The notes below the pieces were generated by a model that had not been told where the DNA came from, searched no databases, and saw only the letters and a list, made by a program, of their open reading frames with translations. A stretch of 64,000 nucleotides of DNA, from IMG/VR virus record IMGVR_UViG_3300034152_000478, positions 62,001-126,000 of that record, one strand, 5' to 3'. Position 1 is the first letter of the stretch, and every line of letters starts with the position of its first letter. This document shows, piece by piece, positions 34,806 to 42,340 of this stretch. Source of the DNA: a virus. The position numbers were made by a program, and so were the translations under genes.

Positions 34806-35522
34806 TTAGCCTCCTTTAAGCTTTTTCTTGTTCACTTTCTTGGTAAGAGTCTCGATTGCGTTGGCGGCTTCTTCCTCAGTGAGGACATCCACCTTGTCGA
34901 TAGCCCTTCCTACTACTTTAGATACGTCATCCAGCGTAAATAGCCCATTATCTATGAATTTTACCTTAATATGTTGCTTCTGAATCGGCGTCAAAGGCCC
35001 TGTGCGATCCCTAACCTCCTCAAGGGTGCACATTTCAATCCCCAACGCACGCCGCAATGCTCGGCCGAGAGCCCGCGTTTCCGCCAATGCTGTTGTGTAC
35101 CGATGAAATCCGTCTCTGGCATTGCCAAGCCGACAATCAGCAGCGCCGCACCAGCTTTGACCATTTCTGAAATAAACAGTCGCCACCACAGTAGCACTCC
35201 ATTGATTTTCTTTCTGAGGTGATTGCACCACCTCAACGTCATAGCCATTCATTCCGGCATGCTCTCTTGCGATACGAACCAGGGCATTTACAGTAATGTA
35301 GTCGCTACCGTCGTCACCCTGCTGAATGTCATCATCCCGTAGGAATTCACTATAATCTACTCTGTTTTTTGGCTCTTTCTTAATCTCTTTAGATCGAGCC
35401 TCAAAGTCATTTTTGATTTCTTCCAAGACGGCTTTTTGTTTGGCCGGGTCGAGTTGACTGAACTTCTCAAAGTTCACAGCAATTGTTTCCAGCCGAAGGA
35501 TCGGGTCGTCGCTTTTTTCCAT
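34806..35522 (-). CDS. Candidate Rad52/Sak-like single-strand annealing protein
   Basis: 238 residues from MEKSDDPILRLE (GAGGTG just upstream). The centre DYITVNALVRIAREHAG followed by a beta meander (WSATVVATVYFRNGQSW) and the helix TTALAETRALGRALRRALGIEM resembles phage annealing proteins in which a TRA.xRALR helix is conserved. The C-terminal ~60 residues look like a separate helical tail. If correct it anneals ssDNA together with SSB and the RecA-like protein. The family call is by eye and moderate; a generic DNA-binding role is the alternative. Confidence 0.5.
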   Translation of the reverse strand: MEKSDDPILRLETIAVNFEKFSQLDPAKQKAVLEEIKNDFEARSKEIKKEPKNRVDYSEFLRDDDIQQGDDGSDYITVNALVRIAREHAGMNGYDVEVVQSPQKENQWSATVVATVYFRNGQSWCGAADCRLGNARDGFHRYTTALAETRALGRALRRALGIEMCTLEEVRDRTGPLTPIQKQHIKVKFIDNGLFTLDDVSKVVGRAIDKVDVLTEEEAANAIETLTKKVNKKKLKGG

Positions 35523-35529
35523 TTTCACC

Positions 35530-36495
35530 TCACCGAGTAAAAGGTAATCCAAAAACTCCAGTTATCTCATCTGCAGTCAAAACATAACTGCCCCTATGTC
35601 GCACAGTTCGCGAAGCAGCGTAGTTAGCATGTCGCATTGCATGATACATGCCAAGCCCATCTGCTTTATAACCACTGCGTGCTAAGGATAGCGCCAGAAA
35701 TGATATTACTGTATCTCCAGCACCACAAGTATCTGCCACCTCTACTGTGTGTGCCTCTTGATGCTGTAGTAGTTCGCCTCTTTGGTATAGGTCCATACCG
35801 GCAGCCCCTTTTGTGTGTAGTAGGAATGTATCTTCCAGTTGTTCCGAGAGTTCATTGGGCTCCAGGATGGTCTTTTCCATCTCTGCCTGATTAGGGGTAA
35901 CAATGGTCAAGCCCTTGATAGATCGATACGTAGGTCGCTTGGGATCAAGTATTGTGAGAACGCCGCGAGCATTGCACAAATCCACTACGGACTGTATAAA
36001 GTCATCGTCAAGAGTACCCTTGTTGTAGTCTGAAAGAATAACCAGGCGCACATTCCACTCAGTTAATAGATGGCCAATTGCTTCAATCCACTGATCACGC
36101 ATTAGATCATCGACATTGATTTCATGCGGCTCCAGCTCTTTGTCGAGACGACAGACTTGCTGCCCTGCCCAAACGCGTATCTTAGTCGGAATAATGTAGT
36201 CTGGACAACCGAAGAGGCCACGATCGACAATATTTTGTTCGCGCAACATGAGGCTAAGCTGGGTTTCTTTTAGCGCCAAGTCGGGCGCTATGTGTCGTTC
36301 TTCATCCAGATATATAAAAACACACTGTTGGTCGCGGGCGATCTGGGCTGCGACATTGGCTGCTCCTCCAAGACTGTATTCGTCTTTGTTGAACAGGCAG
36401 ACTGGTACCGGCGCTTCTGGACTAATGCGTGTGCTTTTGCAATCCCACTTAACGTCCAGCATGGCATCGCCGATTACCATAATACTACTGTCCAT
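35530..36495 (-). CDS. PfkB-family sugar kinase, HldE kinase-domain type
   Basis: 321 residues from MDSSIMVIGDAMLDVKW, with GGGGAG just upstream. The opening IGDAMLDVKW, TRISPEAPVPVC, YSLGGAANVA and the C-terminal ADTCGAGDTVISFLAL (catalytic Asp in GAGD) are the pattern of the kinase half of HldE (D-glycero-beta-D-manno-heptose 7-phosphate kinase, RfaE domain I). In bacteria that half is normally fused to a nucleotidyltransferase; here that half appears to be the next gene upstream. Product: heptose 1,7-bisphosphate. This fits the GT9/heptosyltransferase-like domains elsewhere in the window. Confidence 0.8.
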   Translation of the reverse strand: MDSSIMVIGDAMLDVKWDCKSTRISPEAPVPVCLFNKDEYSLGGAANVAAQIARDQQCVFIYLDEERHIAPDLALKETQLSLMLREQNIVDRGLFGCPDYIIPTKIRVWAGQQVCRLDKELEPHEINVDDLMRDQWIEAIGHLLTEWNVRLVILSDYNKGTLDDDFIQSVVDLCNARGVLTILDPKRPTYRSIKGLTIVTPNQAEMEKTILEPNELSEQLEDTFLLHTKGAAGMDLYQRGELLQHQEAHTVEVADTCGAGDTVISFLALSLARSGYKADGLGMYHAMRHANYAASRTVRHRGSYVLTADEITGVFGLPFTR

Positions 36496-36922
36496 CTTTA
36501 CTCCCCTTGATTGCTCTAAACACATCGCTGACACTGGTGCCGTTCATGTTCTCAATCATCATGATTTCATCAGCGTATCCAGCACCGGGCAGATGCGCGA
36601 CCTGCGTATGTTTAAGTTCGTGTGAGTGAAAAACAATAAGGGAGTTTTCCGAATCTTTAATGCAGCGCTCAAAGAAGTCTTCAGCGTATCGGTCGAGGTC
36701 TGGATCAGAAACAATCTTAACACTATCGACACAACCCAGCTCCAACAGTATCTCACGCCGCTCCATCGCGGTTAGCGGCAGACATCCCTTTTTCTTGATG
36801 GTGTAGTCGTCGTCATTGATTAGGACGATAAGCGTGTCACAATGTTCCCTACAAACCTGAAGAGTCTTCACATGATGTGGCATGAGTAGGGCAAAGCAGC
36901 CCATCTTGATTCCGTATCTCAT
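36485..36922 (-). CDS. Cytidylyltransferase-like nucleotidyltransferase, HldE C-domain type
   Basis: 145 residues. The fold is suggested by the N-terminal MGCFALLMPHHVKTL (diverged from GxFDxxHxGHxxLL), INDDDYTIKKKG, LTAMERREILLELGCVDSV and a late ENMNGTSVSDVF, where HldE/RfaE2 and TagD proteins have a substrate loop and TSxxI. The usual HxGH appears here as MPHHVK, so catalysis needs testing. With the adjacent kinase it would make ADP-heptose-like donors. The two genes overlap by 11 bases. Confidence 0.65.
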   Translation of the reverse strand: MRYGIKMGCFALLMPHHVKTLQVCREHCDTLIVLINDDDYTIKKKGCLPLTAMERREILLELGCVDSVKIVSDPDLDRYAEDFFERCIKDSENSLIVFHSHELKHTQVAHLPGAGYADEIMMIENMNGTSVSDVFRAIKGSKDGQ

Positions 36923-37359
36923 CTGTTGTCAGGACTCCTGCTTTTAGTGAAGCGGTAGCTATCTGCCGGATCGTCGTGGGTAGATGCTTCGATAAAAACA
37001 TTCAACTGCCCAAGACCCGTAAAACGATGAGGAACAAGATGGTTAATATACACTGCAGCAGTGCCATATTTCTCATCTAAAACAAGAATTTGATCGGGCT
37101 TTGTTAGATCAACTCCATGAGCCTCTGGAACCAGCAAACCCTCCTCATCGCGCAACCCTGGAGGACAGACTAATTCCTCCCAGAGTTCTATCATAATAAC
37201 GCCTTTAGTGACAATGAACATCTCTTTCTTCACATGATGAAAATGCACACTACACTGAGCCCCTTGATCTACGCCCATTCTTTTAACACAAAATTCCTTG
37301 TTGCGTAGATGGCTCTCATAGCCCCATACTTTATCGACGTGTTTAGTTTCAGGCATCAT
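36919..37359 (-). CDS. Cupin, mannose-6-phosphate isomerase-like
   Basis: 146 residues forming one cupin barrel: KVWGYE, KRMGVDQGAQCSVHFHHVKKEMFIVTKG (two His, Glu metal ligands in HFHxxKxE) and a second motif PHRFTG. It resembles the C-terminal domain of GDP-mannose pyrophosphorylase/isomerase and small sugar isomerase cupins. It may isomerise or bind a sugar phosphate used by the HldE-like enzymes it precedes. Isomerase activity is inferred from fold and neighbours. Confidence 0.65.
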   Translation of the reverse strand: MMPETKHVDKVWGYESHLRNKEFCVKRMGVDQGAQCSVHFHHVKKEMFIVTKGVIMIELWEELVCPPGLRDEEGLLVPEAHGVDLTKPDQILVLDEKYGTAAVYINHLVPHRFTGLGQLNVFIEASTHDDPADSYRFTKSRSPDNR

Positions 37360-37847
37360 ACAGGATAAACCTCCAGGAGGTATTCCATGGCATCTTCAAG
37401 CGTAGGTACGACAAGCGAGGCCGCCTGCGTTACGAAGGCGTGGTCGTGGCAATTGCCCTTGTCTTCCATGATGACGAGACATATCTTGCCAAGCTTTTCG
37501 GCCCAGGCCAGCTCGAACATGGTTCCAATGCTGACAGTCTCAGCCTGAGCCAGATTGAAGATAACAATGTCAGCTCGCTCCACATCACACTTATCTCGAC
37601 GGTAGATAGCCTGGTCTGAGGAAATACCAAGTCGGTCACCGCCCGGCGTATTATCTTGCGGATGAGCCTTAAGCTTCCTCTTGCGACTTAGGAATTCTTT
37701 GCCACGCATGGGTGAGTATGCTTTGTAATGGCCGCTCTCTTCCAGCTCTTTCTTTACCTGCTGCCTCCAGCCAGTACAACCCTTATAGCTGAGTCCCGTA
37801 ATAGGACCGGCCAGATACACCATCAATCTTGCTTCTCTATCCAGCAT
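37356..37847 (-). CDS. Nucleoside deoxyribosyltransferase-like (DUF4406-type) protein
   Basis: 163 residues from MLDREARLMVYLAGPITGL (AAAGGAGG upstream). YLAGPITG, the ADIVIFNLAQAETVSIGTMFELAWAEKLGKICLVI region and the final helix follow the nucleoside 2-deoxyribosyltransferase/DUF4406 pattern, with Glu in TMFELAWA at the catalytic place. Diverged relative of the gene at 31446-31937. It lies next to a SLOG-type protein, another nucleotide-binding fold. Base exchange, base release or nucleotide sensing are all possible. Confidence 0.6.
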   Translation of the reverse strand: MLDREARLMVYLAGPITGLSYKGCTGWRQQVKKELEESGHYKAYSPMRGKEFLSRKRKLKAHPQDNTPGGDRLGISSDQAIYRRDKCDVERADIVIFNLAQAETVSIGTMFELAWAEKLGKICLVIMEDKGNCHDHAFVTQAASLVVPTLEDAMEYLLEVYPV

Positions 37848-37858
37848 GTTAGCCTCCT

Positions 37859-38272
37859 TTAGACTATAAACAGTTTCTCTTTCCAATCTTTTGGATTAAG
37901 GTCTCTGAATTTTCGACAAGTGTAATTCGTACCTCCGCTGGCCTTGATATCAAATGGCAATACAGCACATGCTATTAAGATATCGCAATAGGCCGCTATT
38001 TCATTGTTTCTCTCATAGTAGCGCTGAGGGCTCGGCTTATGATTACTTGGTGGAAATATGAGTTTCGGTATCCCATATTCATCTGCGATTTGCTCAGCAA
38101 ACTTGTCGCCTCCCTCAGGACAACCTCCGGAGCATATCCAATCACCTTCTTTGTAAAACTCCCAGAATTTCATTAGAATGCAAGTCAGATCCTTGCCTTC
38201 GTTACGTTTACGTGAACCAATGATGCCGATTACTTTACTTGCAGCATTCCTGGAGGAGATTAACAATATCAT
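37859..38272 (-). CDS. SLOG/DUF2493-type nucleotide-binding protein
   Basis: 137 residues. KVIGIIGSRKR near the start and SGGCPEGGDKFAEQIA are the signature of the SLOG superfamily (YspA/DUF2493, related to DprA and LOG proteins), which bind or process nucleotide-derived ligands. DILIACAVLP and SGGTNYTCRKF complete the fold. It begins immediately after the previous stop. It could act in nucleotide metabolism or in recognising signal nucleotides. No partner effector is obvious. Confidence 0.6.
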   Translation of the reverse strand: MILLISSRNAASKVIGIIGSRKRNEGKDLTCILMKFWEFYKEGDWICSGGCPEGGDKFAEQIADEYGIPKLIFPPSNHKPSPQRYYERNNEIAAYCDILIACAVLPFDIKASGGTNYTCRKFRDLNPKDWKEKLFIV

Positions 38273-38569
38273 TTAGCTATCGTCAGCAAAAATGCCAACG
38301 TCTCCGTTCTCTTCGATCTTCACATCTTCATAAGGGCCAGCCACCTTGCGGTAGACTTCCAGCTTGGCGCATTCCAGAACGCCTACAATCTGCTGAATGC
38401 GAGCATAGCGTACACCGGGAGTCAGGATCAGGCGGTGCACAATCTCAGTAATGACATAGTTCAGAACTCCGTCATACTGATCTTCAGGAATGGCTGTGGT
38501 GATTCTATTGACCAGCTCCTGGATCTCATCCTCTAAAACTGTTCGTTGGGTTTGTTTGATGTACGGCAT
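38273..38569 (-). CDS. DUF6899-type small phage protein
   Basis: 98 residues beginning MPYIKQTQR, with LNYVITEIVHRL, IVGVLECAKLEVYRK, PYEDVKIEENGDV. This pattern is one I recognise from small uncharacterised proteins widespread in phages and metagenomes (DUF6899). AAAGGAG precedes the ATG. The function is unknown. It is linked without a gap to the SLOG gene. Confidence 0.65.
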   Translation of the reverse strand: MPYIKQTQRTVLEDEIQELVNRITTAIPEDQYDGVLNYVITEIVHRLILTPGVRYARIQQIVGVLECAKLEVYRKVAGPYEDVKIEENGDVGIFADDS

Positions 38570-38572
38570 AAA

Positions 38573-38917
38573 CTACTCCTTTACTGGCTTTTCTTCTCGT
38601 AACAAATCTCCTCTATGCTCTAAACAGGCTATTGTAAGAGCAGCTACTTTTACTAAGTCTTTAAGCACTTCTTCTTCATGAACTATTTGAGCATTGGATG
38701 GATTTTCCTTGTAAGCATCTAATACGAGCCTTCCGCCAGCTCCTCCGAGAAACTTACTCTTAGCTCTATTAAGATAGGCTTCTATATAAAGAACCCATTG
38801 AGCTACATGGTTCAATTCGTCAAAAGACAGAGTATTTTCTGGTCTGTCACTATCATACATAGAATTTTGATAGGATCTTTCCTTATTGATTAATTCGAAC
38901 ACTTCTTCTCTTTTCAT
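38573..38917 (-). CDS. Helical protein, possibly MazG-like
   Basis: 114 residues from MKREEVFELINKERSYQN (TAGGAGA just upstream). Mostly alpha-helical; ERSYQ, FDELNHVAQWVLYIEAYLNRA and the late LKDLVKVAALTIACLEH recall the layout of phage MazG-like/all-alpha NTP pyrophosphatases, but the ExxE-12-ExxD metal motif is not clearly present. Function therefore uncertain. Located between the DUF6899 gene and a glycosyltransferase. Confidence 0.5.
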   Translation of the reverse strand: MKREEVFELINKERSYQNSMYDSDRPENTLSFDELNHVAQWVLYIEAYLNRAKSKFLGGAGGRLVLDAYKENPSNAQIVHEEEVLKDLVKVAALTIACLEHRGDLLREEKPVKE

Positions 38918-38925
38918 GTTTTCTC

Positions 38926-39771
38926 CTAAAAGTTCTGACTGATAACTGTACCGAACGGTGCCGTACCCCATTTGCCTGCTCTATTTCGTGCAACCACTGC
39001 TTCAATGTTCTTCAGCTTCTCCTCAAATATCTTGTGATTGCGAGCCGAGTTTCTTGCCATATTCATATGTGCTACACCATGCCAAAGATGAATGGCAGAA
39101 AAGTCTTCGTAGCAGGCTTTATAATCCTGGAGACCGACTTCACGCAAGGCATAAACCCACCAGTCCTCATCTCTCGCCCAGTTCTTTCCGGCGAAATCTT
39201 CATCGTATCCACCAGCTTCAATAGCCGCTTCTCTTGGGTAAGCTACGATCCAACCAGATTTTGGTGATCTTATTGGAATTTTGAATTGGTCGTACATTTC
39301 CAGGATGTTGGCTTCTCTGCATACTTTTTCGTGCAAAAGAAACTCATTCACTCTGGTCGGCTTGAATGCAGTGCTCTCTGAGGAATCCCACACCATGGCA
39401 AAGTTCAGGGCATTATCAACGCCCTCGCGGTATGGCTCCAAGGCATAGTATATAAAGTCTTCGCTGATCCAGTGATCGGCATCAGTAGTGCAACACACTT
39501 CTCCGATGGCGTGACGAAGGCAGATGTTACGAGGCAAGCTTGGATTAGTCCATCCATTGAATGGCACGAAGATGTAGTGTAATTTGAATGGCGCGGTGTT
39601 GAGATACCCCTCCATGAATTCCCTTGTTCCATCCGGGCTGTTGCCATCAAGCACGATACATTCAAAATCAATACCAGGATTGCGTATTTTGTTAAGCTCT
39701 AACCGAGCCAAGAATGCTTTTAGATGTGGTAGCCTATGATATGTCGTATGGATAATTGAAAGCTGTGTCAT
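38926..39771 (-). CDS. GT2-family glycosyltransferase
   Basis: 281 residues. The GT-A signatures are LSIIHTTYHRLPHLKAFL at the start, CIVLDGNSPDGTREFM, a donor/metal site TDADHWI (DxD) and a later EDFAGKNWARDEDWWV, as in chain-length-independent GT2 enzymes. It would act in the cytoplasm on a nucleotide sugar. The start overlaps the thyX stop as ATGA; its end lies 8 bases before the next start. The acceptor is unknown. Confidence 0.75.
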   Translation of the reverse strand: MTQLSIIHTTYHRLPHLKAFLARLELNKIRNPGIDFECIVLDGNSPDGTREFMEGYLNTAPFKLHYIFVPFNGWTNPSLPRNICLRHAIGEVCCTTDADHWISEDFIYYALEPYREGVDNALNFAMVWDSSESTAFKPTRVNEFLLHEKVCREANILEMYDQFKIPIRSPKSGWIVAYPREAAIEAGGYDEDFAGKNWARDEDWWVYALREVGLQDYKACYEDFSAIHLWHGVAHMNMARNSARNHKIFEEKLKNIEAVVARNRAGKWGTAPFGTVISQNF

Positions 39772-40424
39772 TCAGGAAACTCCAAGTTGAGAGGCGGTTG
39801 AAGCACCAGCATCTCTGGATTAAAAACAGTTGGCACATGCGCGTGGAGTAGGCCGTAGATAAATTGCGCTATCTGACGTATTTCCCATTGCGCATGCTTG
39901 TCGAGACGAAGGCGCAAAAAATCCCACCAGCCCTGCAATGTGCCGCTTACCACCATTTGTGTTTTGCATGCATTTGGCAGCACGAATCTGGCATCTTCTC
40001 TTTTGAATTTTTCTCTTAGCTCATTATAGAATTGCCAAAGCCTCAGCATACATCGGTGGAATAGCTCTGGCATAGCGCCCTTGTCAGTTCTTATACTATC
40101 AGGCAGAACATACTCTGGAAAGTCTTCTGCACACCAGCGCTGGCTGCGCTGAAGGTATCTAAGGTGGGCATGTCTGACAAGCTGATGGCTGCAGGCGCGA
40201 CTAATGCCGCTAATCACGAAGGAACAGTGAGCATGGCTGAGAATGGAGAAATGACCTTCTCTAAGTCTGGCGGGAAGGAATCGCTTATACGAATCCTCGG
40301 TCATTTTGTGCAGCGTATTGTAACAGAAGCGAGCACAATATTCGAGGTGTCGCTCAACATCGGGGGTGAGCCCACGAATGCTCACAGATGGGTCCATGAG
40401 CTGTAGATATCCACTTGTCTCCAT
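39768..40424 (-). CDS. thyX: Flavin-dependent thymidylate synthase
   Basis: 218 residues, typical length. Recognised by SILSHAHCSFVISGISRACSHQL and the signature region VRHAHLRYLQRSQRW, followed by a long helical C-terminal part. It converts dUMP to dTMP using FAD and methylene-tetrahydrofolate. In the classic RHR-x7-S motif the third residue is arginine; here it reads RHA, with the serine in the right place. Neighbouring dCMP deaminase (51988-52464) would supply dUMP. AAGGA precedes the ATG. Confidence 0.88.
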   Translation of the reverse strand: METSGYLQLMDPSVSIRGLTPDVERHLEYCARFCYNTLHKMTEDSYKRFLPARLREGHFSILSHAHCSFVISGISRACSHQLVRHAHLRYLQRSQRWCAEDFPEYVLPDSIRTDKGAMPELFHRCMLRLWQFYNELREKFKREDARFVLPNACKTQMVVSGTLQGWWDFLRLRLDKHAQWEIRQIAQFIYGLLHAHVPTVFNPEMLVLQPPLNLEFPE

Positions 40425-40447
40425 TTTCTATCCTTGCTGGCCGATTC

Positions 40448-40972
40448 TTACGGCTTTCGCCAGGTTATACATATCACCTTGGCTATAATGTCCTTCTTCT
40501 TGATCGGCCCATAGTCGCGTGAGTCCATGGACCTTTGACGATTATCCCCCATGACCCAGTATTCATTTGATCCCAGCGTATAAGTTCTCGATCGTACTTT
40601 TAGCGGCTTGTAGTCATAAAGGTATGGCTCCTCCAGAACCTTTTCTCGTCCTCGAATTGACTGAACGATAATACCACTCTTGTTGACCGTAACAGTTTCG
40701 CCAGGCAGCCCTATTACCCGCTTGATCACATCCACATCAGGACGATTGATCGTTATAATGTCTCCTCTATCCACATTGGTTGTGAGATAAGTGACACACA
40801 TGTCCCCATGATTCAAAGCAGGAAACATCGAAAAGCCTGATACCTGACAAAGACGAATCTTACATAGTATGAATATGGCCACGGAAAGCAGGATGGCCAA
40901 TCTGATCCATTGTGTGATGTTAGTTTTTGCGCGGCAGCCTTTTGAGTTGGTCGAGGATTTTTCCTGCATCAT
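40448..40972 (-). CDS. lepB: Signal peptidase I
   Basis: 174 residues from the ATG at 40972 (GGAGG eight bases upstream). One N-terminal membrane anchor (LAILLSVAIFILCKIRL) is followed by the catalytic serine in SGFSMFPAL near residue 47, the lysine in DVIKRVIGLPGE near 83, and the conserved GDNRQRSMDSRDYG near the end. These are all the diagnostic boxes of type I signal peptidases. It cleaves exported preproteins at the outer face of the cytoplasmic membrane. A viral copy is rare; candidate substrates are exported products of this or a linked region. Conserved motif copy B lies 209 bases upstream. Confidence 0.9.
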   Translation of the reverse strand: MMQEKSSTNSKGCRAKTNITQWIRLAILLSVAIFILCKIRLCQVSGFSMFPALNHGDMCVTYLTTNVDRGDIITINRPDVDVIKRVIGLPGETVTVNKSGIIVQSIRGREKVLEEPYLYDYKPLKVRSRTYTLGSNEYWVMGDNRQRSMDSRDYGPIKKKDIIAKVICITWRKP

Positions 40973-41696
40973 TTGCAAAGCCTCCCGTGTAACACGCAAC
41001 TGAACAACGGTTTAAATCTGCACTCCAATAAGCTTCTATCAATTGCGGCTCATGAAACAGGATAATGTTGGGTACGTTGTATATGAATGCCGCGTAGCCG
41101 AGTAGTCCATCGGGCGCTATAACTAAGCTGGCTCCCAGTGTGTATCGCAATGCTTCCAGCAGGGAAGTCTTGCCACGATGGTCCTCTATAATACTATCGG
41201 TCCAATTTGCTGGTCGACTACCAACTTTTTTCCCTAAAAGCACAATTTTTTTGCCGATAAATTCAGCCAGCTCATTAATACATTTGTTTGTGAGCCCCCT
41301 TGTGCCACCTCCGCCATCGGCCACCAGGGCCACGTAGTCGCCGCGTGATACTTCTACGATCGGCATGGGTACGTCAATACATAGAGCGTCCACGCACGTT
41401 GTGAGGGCTGTAGCGACGTTCCAGACGCGCTTAGGAACCACACTCCAGAACTGGCCATTTGGATAGCTATTGACAGTGTATTGTAAACATACACCATAGC
41501 CACGAGCAGCCTGAGAGACCAGTTGCCAATATTCTCTCAATGGCTCTTCGTATGTGCTGGCCCTACGCTCAGCCTCGAAGTGGTCGTAATAGACTCGCTG
41601 CCCAGGAGGTACGGTGCGACGGATGATGTTTAGTAGCTTGCAGCTTAAGATGACACTATCACCCAAGCCTCCGCTACCTATGAATCTCGTCTGCAT
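40920..41696 (-). CDS. GT9-like (heptosyltransferase-like) protein
   Basis: 258 residues. FIGSGGLGDSVILSCKLLNII at the start matches the GT9 opening (GxGDxxLxTP type). SLLEALRYTLGASLVIAPDGLLGYAAFIYNVPNIILF corresponds to the donor-site region SLxELxxLIxxAxLxIgxDSGpxHxA, with PDGLLGYAA in place of the usual DSGPMHLA. A transferase or a diverged sugar-binding relative is possible. The gene carries a conserved regulatory motif inside its reading frame (41181-41222). The start overlaps the methyltransferase stop. Confidence 0.65.
   Translation of the reverse strand: MQTRFIGSGGLGDSVILSCKLLNIIRRTVPPGQRVYYDHFEAERRASTYEEPLREYWQLVSQAARGYGVCLQYTVNSYPNGQFWSVVPKRVWNVATALTTCVDALCIDVPMPIVEVSRGDYVALVADGGGGTRGLTNKCINELAEFIGKKIVLLGKKVGSRPANWTDSIIEDHRGKTSLLEALRYTLGASLVIAPDGLLGYAAFIYNVPNIILFHEPQLIEAYWSADLNRCSVACYTGGFANDAGKILDQLKRLPRKN
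41181..41222 (-). promoter_or_regulatory. Copy B of the conserved 40-bp motif, inside a coding gene
   Basis: Minus strand: GTAGT, six bases, GCAAATTGGACCGATA, GTATTATAG, AGGAC. It matches copy C at 27 of 30 positions from GCAAAT to AGGAC, although here the bases also encode residues ANWTDSIIED of the GT9-like protein. It points toward signal peptidase I, whose start is 209 bases downstream. An internal promoter for the 41 to 20 kb unit is the simplest reading. Confidence 0.7.
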
Positions 41697-42340
41697 TATT
41701 CAAAGTACTCCAACTGAGGAAAAAGCGTCGTCGGATCTTCGTGGTAATGATAATGTATCTTGCCAACCCAGTAGTGACGGATCTCCCAAATGTGCCTGAA
41801 GCCTCTCTGTCCGTGTCCTTCCCACATGGCATTGAATACCGGATCTCGGAAAAGTTTCTGTTCAAACAGCTCTGCCATTCGCTGCAGAACGCTATATTGT
41901 GGTCGCTTTGCTATATGTAGTACGCCCTCTATCAGCCTACATAGATTCACATGGCCAAAATGTGGCTTGGCTGTCATGAATTCGAAGTCGCTACCAGGCA
42001 GCGCAAAGAAGCCTCGTTTGCATGTACGATTTATCTGCCTAATGGCCGCAGGTAGGTCTTCAATGTGCTCAAATGTGTGACTCGAATACATAAAGTCGAA
42101 GTAGTTGTCTGGATAATCACGCAGCACTGAGACTGCATCGCCCTCCAGCAACTCTCTATCTCCGACATTCAATCCACGTCTATGTCTCTGGGCGTTCGTG
42201 TCCACCATGTCGATGATGTGCGTCGCCTTCGGATATGGCTTATCACCTCCACCAATATCCACAACACGATCATTAGGCCCAATTCCGAAATCAATATGTA
42301 AAAGGCCAGCATATCGTCCGTCTCCTGTGAAGAGTTTCAT
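41696..42340 (-). CDS. SAM-dependent methyltransferase (class I, Methyltransf_11-like)
   Basis: 214 residues. Motif I is NDRVVDIGGGDKPYP near residue 24, acidic motif II THIIDMVDTNA, motif IV FDFMYSSHTFEHIED, then INRTCKRGFFALPG. These indicate a Rossmann class I methyltransferase of the glycan or small-molecule type rather than a DNA enzyme (no NPPY). The C-terminal ~90 residues are helical and His/aromatic-rich. Start and stop overlap both neighbours as ATGA. The acceptor is unknown; its neighbours suggest a sugar. Confidence 0.75.
   Translation of the reverse strand: MKLFTGDGRYAGLLHIDFGIGPNDRVVDIGGGDKPYPKATHIIDMVDTNAQRHRRGLNVGDRELLEGDAVSVLRDYPDNYFDFMYSSHTFEHIEDLPAAIRQINRTCKRGFFALPGSDFEFMTAKPHFGHVNLCRLIEGVLHIAKRPQYSVLQRMAELFEQKLFRDPVFNAMWEGHGQRGFRHIWEIRHYWVGKIHYHYHEDPTTLFPQLEYFE

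Noticed and set aside
36685-36700. GACCGATA on the minus strand in the nucleotidyltransferase gene
   Set aside because: No TA-rich element follows and the left half is absent; coding explains it.
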